NCBI GenBank assembly: GCA_023248835.1
Contig: JAHFDU010000038.1
Coordinates: 1-17,716 of the forward strand
From: Myxococcales bacterium
Lineage (GTDB): Bacteria > Myxococcota_A > Polyangia > Palsa-1104
Length of the DNA stretch: 17,716 nt
Direction: 5' to 3'
Of this stretch, positions 8,501 to 13,157 are shown in pieces. Position numbers and translations under genes: made by a program. The notes beneath the pieces are model-generated. The model was not told the origin of the DNA and made no database searches. It saw only the letters and a program-made list of their open reading frames with translations. Position 1 is the first letter of the stretch. Each line of letters opens with the position of its first letter.

Positions 8501-8551
8501 CGGGCCGAGCAGAACGTACTTGCCAAAACGGCGTGGAAACCCTGTTGCCAT
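5510..8551 (-). CDS. Tandem Ser/Thr protein kinase with TM segment and TPR-like C-terminus
   Basis: A 1013-aa protein with two Hanks-type kinase domains in one chain. Kinase 1 (about 11-275) has G-loop GPFARGGMGEIF, Lys 44/45, Glu60, H140-R141-D142, Asn147 and D160-F161-G162. Its catalytic loop reads HRDIAPPN, lacking the Lys that Ser/Thr kinases have two residues after Asp. Kinase 2 (about 429-695) is canonical: GTGGMGAVYEA, Lys458, Glu477, HRDLKPEN (551-558), D575-F576-G577 and GTPEYMAPEQ. A Pro/Glu-rich linker (about 325-420) joins them. A hydrophobic segment (773-790) predicts one membrane span, and the rest is a helical region with TPR-like repeats (about 895-1000). Both kinases would be cytoplasmic and the TPR part periplasmic. 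Such kinases are abundant in myxobacteria, but two in one polypeptide is less usual. ATG 8551 starts right before the first G-loop. Substrates are unknown. Confidence 0.93.
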   Translation of the reverse strand: MATGFPRRFGKYVLLGPFARGGMGEIFLAASGEIGGAEKLCLVKKVCDDRDSLSARLLEEAKIAVRLNHSNLVQVFDAGRVDGQLYIAMELIEGRDLRAISARSTKLGSRVPLDVALYTVREILRGLEYAHGYGGLGLVHRDIAPPNILLSWHGAVKVTDFGLVRSSLSAEPTAPGWRCGRLAYMAPEQAQGKPADVRCDLYSTGVILWELLTGRALHLATATLDAVRDPNVALPSDIVRSLPPRLDAVVMRALAKDRDARFRSAGEFRIALSEELTQLAPGSDDARVAGFLRHLYSKEIEHESAERERILRDGLRELRTPSGSYLKPEAQETPPPEALTPEVPALEMETPEIIVDVQATPPLESAPAFSSSDVETTELTPPPVPIDALKLGAVPSRSSETGFGQSGTARANDTTQPVNWVGRVFDGRYRIERMIGTGGMGAVYEAEHVEIGKRMALKVLHPQYSRQADLVARFRREARAASKVGHPNIVDVTDFGTTDSGDVYFVMERLEGIDLGELLSHEGKLAPDRAVHIVAQICRALAAAHTAGIIHRDLKPENIYLCTREGTADFVKVLDFGIAKQDMGNQNSARRLTTPGVAMGTPEYMAPEQAAGRPIDGRVDIYSVGVILYELLSGELPHVGNNMMEVLTRKATEAPRHLRKLNPAISEELEQVVVACLNRNPQMRPQTMSAVEYELNKAMKGRGSAVAAVLGIREPNRDSNPGNDWPASEEGKRDPSGRHRQISPVAAAPTALAVEGSAPISLRPPQRRAPRVVWPIAAALAVVAPIVVWLELERANQSPYEIQAPAALIRPDPPSSATLARPKPTVTSLRPTPPSSKEANREASRDVERMLEWAQRTVDGNRIVSPPGDNLKDLLEKIRKIDPKNRKADALEERTGEALLKRGMGALKRNHIEEAMREFQTLLSLRPHDQAAKHALVRAFTQRAEWLLSKHQTHPALMEVNTALQLDPNDMTAHVVLAEIYKATGKLDLAAAELERVTDQKPLQRVVPAPKRK

Positions 8552-8573
8552 TGCAAATAGAAACCGTTTGGAA

Positions 8574-8579
8574 ATTTTA
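8574..8579 (-). promoter_or_regulatory. Possible -10 box of the kinase gene
   Basis: TAAAAT on the minus strand sits 22 bases before the ATG at 8551, which would put transcription start near 8567. No matching -35 hexamer is seen at 16-18 bases. The palindrome at 8601-8620 would be centred about 43 bases upstream of that start, where class II activators usually bind. Confidence 0.3.
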
Positions 8580-8600
8580 CCATGATCTACCTAGTGATTG

Positions 8601-8620
8601 TTTGTGGGAACGCCCACAAA
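8601..8620. promoter_or_regulatory. 20-bp palindrome, candidate operator upstream of the kinase gene
   Basis: TTTGTGGGAACGCCCACAAA has two perfect 8-bp half-sites around a 4-bp centre. It lies 50 bases before the kinase start and 83 bases after the stop of the transglutaminase-like gene. The size suits a dimeric transcription factor. It could instead fold as an RNA hairpin ending the upstream gene, but no T-run follows it on the minus strand. Confidence 0.4.
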
Positions 8621-8702
8621 AACGTCTTTTGCTCACTTTTAAGCGACTGGTCGGGAGAAGTAGGCGGCCGGCATACAGCACAACCACCACTGGTTCTGTC
8701 GC

Positions 8703-9725
8703 TCAGTACAGCGCGTTCGACGAACGCGGAGTCTGCGGTAACGAAGACTCGGCAATGGCAGTTCGAGGGGCCTGCGTCAACGGAACCCGAGCACGCGCTC
8801 GCAAAACCGCTCGAAACAACACCAACAAAGGAAAAACAATCGTCAGCAACATGCTCAAGCGAAGCAAATTCTGCGCCCCGCCAAACTTGAACCAGCCGTC
8901 GCCAAGCCGCGCGAAACGACCACGAAACGGGTTGCCGACCGCACGTGGGCCCGTGCGCAAGTAGCGAAACGGCGACGGAAATAGGATGGTTGCGATGGAA
9001 ACAGGATGGATCGGATCGCCGTAGAAAGCAGCCGCAGCAGATGCGGGCAAAGGTGTTGGTATACTTCCCGACACTCGCAGCAGTGTAGGAGACGCGATCG
9101 CCGTCGCTGCAGACACGAAACGGTCTCCCGCCAGTAGCTCCCCGCCAAAGCTAGGATCAAACAACACCCAGCCATGCGTCTGGTCCCAGACCTCGACGAT
9201 ATTGTGCCCACGGCCGGCACTGTTAAACAACTGTGCGACACGAGCAGGGTTTCCTACCGACAGCAGCTCAGTAACTGCAATCCCGCTACGGGTGACACAA
9301 TGGCCAGGTTCGCCGTCGAGGTGTGCGGCAAAGTCCAGCGCAGGATCGAATCCAGCATCAAAGAATTCATGGCGAGAATTGCCCCACGGAAACGACGCGG
9401 TCATGATGTTTGCGATGCAGCGGGCGGCATCGATTCCCCGTCGGTTCCCACAATGAAAATTAAAATGACGGCGGAAGACACTCAGCTCCAGCGATTGGGC
9501 ATAATGTCCAACGTCCCAGCGAACCGTACCGATCGCAAAGCTTGGCTCCGGCACTCTGGCCACCTCTTGCGAGTCGACTGCAAATTGAAGCGATGACGAA
9601 TACGGCAACGCCGTGAGCGCAACGCCTTCAACTGCCAGCAACGCGAGAGCCAATAAACACCAGGTGGCGAGTGACAAACGCTGCTTCGCAACGGGTCGGA
9701 AGCGGCTTATCCATGATTTGCTCAC
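8703..9725 (-). CDS. Membrane-anchored transglutaminase-like protein
   Basis: About 340 residues from GTG 9725 (numbering used here). A membrane span (about 18-38) follows a short basic N-terminus, and a second lies near the end (about 288-307), then an Arg-rich tail. Between them is a transglutaminase-like core with a Cys-His-Asp order: C143 in GEPGHCVTRSG, H174 in RGHNIVEVWD, D190 in WVLFDPSFGG. In this superfamily the triad serves crosslinking or, more often in bacteria, peptidase or amidase reactions. The core would face the periplasm. Substrate is unknown. The start is uncertain: the frame is open to TTG 9746, but GTG 9725 leaves 29 bases to the divergent zinc-ribbon gene; neither has a clear ribosome site. 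An extra Cys-rich stretch (HFNFHCG ... AARC) precedes the core. The kinase lies 151 bases downstream on the same strand and could be co-transcribed. Confidence 0.75.
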   Translation of the reverse strand: MSKSWISRFRPVAKQRLSLATWCLLALALLAVEGVALTALPYSSSLQFAVDSQEVARVPEPSFAIGTVRWDVGHYAQSLELSVFRRHFNFHCGNRRGIDAARCIANIMTASFPWGNSRHEFFDAGFDPALDFAAHLDGEPGHCVTRSGIAVTELLSVGNPARVAQLFNSAGRGHNIVEVWDQTHGWVLFDPSFGGELLAGDRFVSAATAIASPTLLRVSGSIPTPLPASAAAAFYGDPIHPVSIATILFPSPFRYLRTGPRAVGNPFRGRFARLGDGWFKFGGAQNLLRLSMLLTIVFPLLVLFRAVLRARARVPLTQAPRTAIAESSLPQTPRSSNALY

Positions 9726-9754
9726 TATCAGCGAACCATGCCACAATTATCGGT

Positions 9755-10078
9755 ATGGCGCGACCCAATTACGAAACTTGCCGGAAATGCGGCGGCGACC
9801 TCCAGCGCATTGAGCGCCGCCTGAGTGATCGCTTGCTCAGCCTGGTATTTCCTGTGGTACGCCTGGGGTGCGAACATTCGCATTGCAAATCCGAGCTGAG
9901 GCTTCCGGCGGGGCCGTTTCGAGAAGCCACATACTCGCCGGTACGGACAACCCTCCTGGCAAGTACTGCGTTGCTGGTCGCGATTGGTTTGTTCGTTTCG
10001 GCAGCCCTCGGCATCGAGAGTTGGCTGCAAAAAAACTACAAGGCCAATTTGCCCGTTCCACGCGCGCGCACCCGATGA
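9755..10078 (+). CDS. Small zinc-ribbon protein with one membrane segment
   Basis: A 107-aa protein from ATG 9755. The N-terminus has two Cys pairs, CRKCGG (C9, C12) and CEHSHC (C39, C44), about 26 residues apart, consistent with a zinc ribbon. A hydrophobic segment (about 70-92, LLASTALLVAIGLFVSAALGI) predicts one transmembrane helix, and a basic tail ends the protein. I know no function for it. There is no Shine-Dalgarno sequence; CACAAT seven bases before the ATG could be a -10 box for a leaderless transcript. The frame stays open upstream to 9671, but that part overlaps the divergent transglutaminase-like gene and has no domain signal. It could be a redox or RNA-polymerase-associated zinc protein; that is a guess only. 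Confidence 0.65.
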   Translation: MARPNYETCRKCGGDLQRIERRLSDRLLSLVFPVVRLGCEHSHCKSELRLPAGPFREATYSPVRTTLLASTALLVAIGLFVSAALGIESWLQKNYKANLPVPRARTR

Positions 10079-10107
10079 TGGCTACTGGACCGCACATTGG
10101 CCATCAT
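10075..10107 (+). terminator. Hairpin at the end of the zinc-ribbon gene
   Basis: ATGATGGC (10075-10082) pairs perfectly with GCCATCAT (10100-10107), leaving a 17-base loop. It begins within the stop codon of the 107-aa gene. No T-run follows, so it is at best a weak intrinsic terminator. Confidence 0.3.
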
Positions 10108-10186
10108 GCCATCGTAGGTGCAGGCTGGGCAGGCGGGGGTGCCCGGAAGTCGGCGTTGATTCGCGGTAGGCAATTCTTACCACCGT

Positions 10187-10332
10187 CGACAGCCGACAGC
10201 TGACAGCTGACAGTGAAGAAAAATCGCAAAATCGCGTTGACCTTCCCGCAACTGCGCTCTTGAAATGCGGACTAGGGGGTGATTTCATGAATGAATCCGA
10301 AACTGTAGGCTGTCGGCTGTGAGCTGTCGGCG
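10187..10332. repeat. Heptamer-armed inverted-repeat element (single copy)
   Basis: This occupies the middle of the 331-bp gene-free stretch 10079-10409. The left arm (10187-10214) is four tandem 7-bp units of the form GACAGCY. The right arm (10301-10332), read on the other strand, is GACAGCT-CACAGCC-GACAGCC-TACAGT. The arms can pair imperfectly around a core of about 86 bp that contains no convincing gene. The arm design matches the tandem element at 15557-15930, but the core differs. Such structure fits a MITE-like or REP-like repeat, or an array of protein sites. Confidence 0.7.
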
Positions 10333-10355
10333 GGCGCCCGGACTTCCGGGCGCCC
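10332..10355 (+). other. Perfect 11-bp GC-rich hairpin upstream of accC
   Basis: GGGCGCCCGGA pairs with TCCGGGCGCCC across a two-base loop (in practice a 10-bp stem with loop ACTT). It starts where the heptamer element ends and lies 55 bases before the accC start. A second small palindrome, GGGCAG-G-CTGCCC, is at 10361-10373. No T-run follows, so termination is possible only in a weak or factor-aided form. If transcription starts at the promoter below, neither hairpin is in the accC mRNA. Confidence 0.5.
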
Positions 10356-10373
10356 CTGCTGGGCAGGCTGCCC

Positions 10374-10402
10374 TCGACGCCGGCGCGCAATATCTCTACA
10401 AT
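10374..10402 (+). promoter_or_regulatory. Candidate sigma-70-type promoter of accC, placed for a leaderless mRNA
   Basis: TCGACG (10374-10379, 4 of 6 to TTGACA) and TACAAT (10397-10402, 5 of 6 to TATAAT) are 17 bases apart. Only seven bases separate the -10 box from the ATG at 10410, so transcription would begin at or next to the start codon. No Shine-Dalgarno sequence precedes the ATG, in agreement. Confidence 0.5.
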
Positions 10403-10409
10403 CGCGCCC

Positions 10410-11927
10410 ATGTCCAACTCCATTCGCAAGATCCTGATTGCCAATCGCGGCGAGATCGCGGTGCGGGTGATGCGCGCTTGTCGCGAGCTCGGCATCACAT
10501 CGGTCGCGGTCTACTCAGACGTCGACCGTGAAGCCTTACATGTGCGGTCGGCCGATGAGGCCTATCCGATCGGCGCAGCGCCGGCGCGGGAAAGTTATCT
10601 CTGCATCGACAAGATTCTCGACGTCGCCAAGCGGTCAGGCGCCGACGCCATTCATCCCGGTTACGGTTTCCTCTCGGAAAAAGAGGAGTTCGCGCGCGCC
10701 TGCAAAGACGCCGGCGTCCTCTTCATCGGCCCGCCGGCCGAAGCGATGTATGCGATGGGTGACAAGACCCGCGCCCGGCAAACCATGCTCAAAGCCGGAG
10801 TACCGGTGGTGCCCGGAGACAACGGTCCGACCGGGCGTGGCTTTCCGTCAGCGGAGGTGGCGCTACAGAGCGCTCGTAAGATCGGATTGCCAGTCATGCT
10901 CAAGGCGTCGGCGGGTGGTGGCGGCAAGGGTATGCGCCTTATCGACGACGAAAAGAAATTTGTCGCTGCTTATGAGGGCGCACAGCGCGAAGCAAAAGCG
11001 GCGTTTGGTGACGATGCGGTGTACCTCGAAAAAGCTGTGGTCAAGCCACGCCACGTCGAAATCCAAGTTTTCGGTGATAGCCACGGCAACGTGGTCTATC
11101 TGTTCGAGCGCGACTGCTCGATTCAAAGGCGGCATCAGAAAGTCATCGAAGAGGCGCCCTCGCCCGCGCTGTCACCCGAGTTGCGCGCGCAGATGGGCGA
11201 AGTCGCGGTACGTGCCGCCGCAGCCGTCGGCTATGTCGGCGCCGGAACGTGTGAATTCTTGGTTTCACAAACCGGCGATTTCTATTTTCTCGAGATGAAT
11301 ACTCGACTGCAGGTGGAACATCCGGTGACTGAAATGATCACACGGCGCGATCTAGTTCACATGCAAATAGCGGTGGCGCGCGGTGAGCCGCTGCCGTTTC
11401 GACAAGCAGATCTGACGTGGAGCGGCGCTGCGATCGAATGTCGAGTCTACGCCGAAGACCCGATCAAGTTTTTTCCGTCGCCGGGAAAAATTACCGCGCT
11501 CAGGCAACCGGCCGGTCCGTCGGTGCGCGATGATTCGGGCGTGTATGAGGGCGCCGAGGTCAGCGTCTATTACGATCCGATGATTTCCAAACTGGTGGTG
11601 TGGGGAGAAAATCGACTACAGGCGATCGATCGGATGGCGCGCGCGCTCGACGAATATCGCGTCGGTGGCATCAAGACCAATCTGCCATTTCATCGCCGGG
11701 TGATGAAGAACACGGATTTTCGCGACGGCAAATACGACACCTCTTTTATCGAAGGCCACAAAGCGGAGCTGCTCAAGCCCCTGGAAGTTGCAGAGGGCGA
11801 TCCCGCTCTCGACGCGGCGCTGGCGGCGGTCGCAATCGCCGCGACGACCGCGACCGCTCAGACACCGAGCGCGCCTTCGCCTTCAACCGAACGTTCGGCC
11901 TGGCAAAAGCGTCACAGCGGCGGCTGA
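10410..11927 (+). CDS. accC: Biotin carboxylase subunit of an acetyl-/propionyl-CoA carboxylase
   Basis: A 505-aa protein that would carboxylate biotin on a carrier protein using ATP and bicarbonate, the first half-reaction of acyl-CoA carboxylation. The N-terminal biotin carboxylase domain starts at KILIANRGEIAVRV. The ATP-grasp domain has KASAGGGGKGMR (165-176), then K244 in RRHQKVIEEAPSP, E282 in GTCEFLV and FLEMNTRLQVEHPVTE (293-308). The C-terminal carboxylase domain has R345 in ECRVYAED. These align with the known catalytic residues of E. coli AccC. The protein is about 55 residues longer than AccC (449 aa): after about 450 comes an Ala/Thr/Pro-rich tail ending SAWQKRHSGG, with no biotin attachment site (no MKM). 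The carrier and carboxyltransferase must lie elsewhere. The 3' end overlaps a convergent gene by 16 bases. Acetyl- versus propionyl-CoA specificity is not decided by this subunit. Confidence 0.93.
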   Translation: MSNSIRKILIANRGEIAVRVMRACRELGITSVAVYSDVDREALHVRSADEAYPIGAAPARESYLCIDKILDVAKRSGADAIHPGYGFLSEKEEFARACKDAGVLFIGPPAEAMYAMGDKTRARQTMLKAGVPVVPGDNGPTGRGFPSAEVALQSARKIGLPVMLKASAGGGGKGMRLIDDEKKFVAAYEGAQREAKAAFGDDAVYLEKAVVKPRHVEIQVFGDSHGNVVYLFERDCSIQRRHQKVIEEAPSPALSPELRAQMGEVAVRAAAAVGYVGAGTCEFLVSQTGDFYFLEMNTRLQVEHPVTEMITRRDLVHMQIAVARGEPLPFRQADLTWSGAAIECRVYAEDPIKFFPSPGKITALRQPAGPSVRDDSGVYEGAEVSVYYDPMISKLVVWGENRLQAIDRMARALDEYRVGGIKTNLPFHRRVMKNTDFRDGKYDTSFIEGHKAELLKPLEVAEGDPALDAALAAVAIAATTATAQTPSAPSPSTERSAWQKRHSGG

Positions 11928-12640
11928 GCGGCATTCTCCCAGCGCCCGTTGTCACGACAGGCGCCGCGATAAAAAAGCTCGAGTTGAACCGCAACGCTTT
12001 CATGCCTGGTCTGGGAAATGGTGCAATCGATCGCTGCTTGCAAAAAACCGTTGCTGTTGCAGCTGGTGAGCGTGGTTTCGATGGCAACGCCTCCCGCCTT
12101 GAGCACGCCACAAACGGTGGGCGCATTACCCAGACAGCGATCCAGTTCGCTGCCCATGTCGTCGCCGTCTGAGAAGCCGCACAGCGCCGCCGAACACACT
12201 TGGTCGACGCAGTCGGAAAGACATTTATGGGCGTCGCGGCACGCCTGCGGGTTGGGAGAGTTGTTGTATAGTAGGGCCTGACAAGCCATTGAGTCGGGAA
12301 AACCTACGCCGTCGGTCCAAGCGCCAACGCACTGCCCGCAGGCGGTCATCGAGGCAGCTCCGCTCACCCAGGTAGCACAGGTTTCCGGGCTACCGCCGCT
12401 GCCGCCGAAGCAGTCGCCGACGAACTGGTGGATGTCAGCGCTCGAGCACGCGAACGATCCGGCTTTGAGCTCGGTCGGATCAAACGGTACACAATCGAGC
12501 GCGCCTAGCACGCCGCACGCCGGCGAAGAGGCATCGCCGCCCTCAGTGATCGCGCCTAGGTCGCTGTTCATCCCCATGTCACCGCCGGGGAGCGCTTGTC
12601 TGCAGCCAAGCGTGACTACGATGACAACTACCTTGCGCAC
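11912..12640 (-). CDS. Cys-rich exported protein, probable lipoprotein
   Basis: A 242-aa protein from GTG 12640. It begins with a very short basic-hydrophobic leader (MRKVVVIVVTLGC) that could end at a lipobox-like TLGC, making C13 the lipidated residue. The leader is short and Thr at -3 is not ideal, so secretion is likely but lipidation is less sure. The next 230 residues hold 18 more Cys, an even number that could form nine disulphides, with spacings such as CGQC, CRDAHKCLSDCVDQVC and CGVL repeated. Asp/Gly-rich linkers follow the leader. Cys-rich lipoproteins of this style are common and mostly uncharacterised in Myxococcota. It converges on and overlaps accC by 16 bases, and its start lies 22 bases from the ferredoxin start on the other strand. 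No known domain is recognised. A missed upstream start is ruled out by an in-frame stop (TGA) about a dozen bases before the GTG. Confidence 0.7.
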   Translation of the reverse strand: MRKVVVIVVTLGCRQALPGGDMGMNSDLGAITEGGDASSPACGVLGALDCVPFDPTELKAGSFACSSADIHQFVGDCFGGSGGSPETCATWVSGAASMTACGQCVGAWTDGVGFPDSMACQALLYNNSPNPQACRDAHKCLSDCVDQVCSAALCGFSDGDDMGSELDRCLGNAPTVCGVLKAGGVAIETTLTSCNSNGFLQAAIDCTISQTRHESVAVQLELFYRGACRDNGRWENAAQPPL

Positions 12641-12662
12641 CGACCTATTGTATCATCCTTTT

Positions 12663-13157
12663 GTGGCGTACCGAATCATCGAAACCTGCACCGGCTGTTC
12701 GGCTTGTGAGCGGCGCTGTCCGACGCAAGCGATCCACGGCGTCTACAAGGAGATGTATTACATTGACGCCGATTTATGCATCGACTGCGCCGCCTGCGGA
12801 GTGGTCTGTCCCGACAAGGCAATTCTCGACGAGAAGGGCGATCTCTGTATTCAAATCAAGACCCACCACCGTCCCAAAGCGTTTGTCGACTTGGAAAAAT
12901 GCACCGGCTGCGTCTACTGCGTCTACAGCTGTCCGTTTGATTGCATCACCATGGAGTCTGCGCCCCCCTCTTTACTCGCCAATGGCGGCATCGCCAATTT
13001 GGTCGCGGTGGTGAACGCCAAGACTTGCACCGGTTGCACGGTCTGTGAACTCGATTGCCCGTACGATGCGATTCACATCTGGCGCCAGGACGATGAGCGG
13101 GCACTGGCGTCGCGCACTCGAAATCAGTCGCTGTCGCTACCGGTGGTTGCGGCCTGA
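12663..13157 (+). CDS. Ferredoxin-like protein with four [4Fe-4S] motifs
   Basis: A 164-aa protein with four complete CxxCxxCxxxCP motifs: CTGCSACERRCP, CIDCAACGVVCP, CTGCVYCVYSCP and CTGCTVCELDCP. They form two ferredoxin-like pairs, with an extra insert of about 20 residues (SAPPSLLANGGIANLVAVVN) before the last motif. It should carry up to four [4Fe-4S] clusters and transfer electrons in the cytoplasm; there is no signal peptide. I chose GTG 12663 because it gives MAYRIIETCTGC, the usual way bacterial ferredoxins begin. Starts at ATG 12621 or earlier would overlap the divergent lipoprotein-like gene. There is no ribosome site at 12663, but TATCAT six bases before it could be a -10 box for a leaderless mRNA. 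The stop overlaps the ATG of mutS2 (TGATG), so the pair is probably translated together. The redox partner is unknown. Confidence 0.85.
   Translation: MAYRIIETCTGCSACERRCPTQAIHGVYKEMYYIDADLCIDCAACGVVCPDKAILDEKGDLCIQIKTHHRPKAFVDLEKCTGCVYCVYSCPFDCITMESAPPSLLANGGIANLVAVVNAKTCTGCTVCELDCPYDAIHIWRQDDERALASRTRNQSLSLPVVAA

Noticed and set aside
8601..8620. Intrinsic terminator for the transglutaminase-like gene
   Set aside because: No T-run follows the stem on the minus strand; a regulatory palindrome is the better reading, though not proven.
10528..11298. Plus-strand open frame (256 codons) inside accC
   Set aside because: Another frame of the biotin carboxylase gene, whose motifs are continuous in the accepted frame.
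12432..12662. Longer start for the ferredoxin
   Set aside because: It would run through the start of the divergent Cys-rich gene and adds 77 low-complexity residues; GTG 12663 gives the typical MAYRIIETCTGC start.
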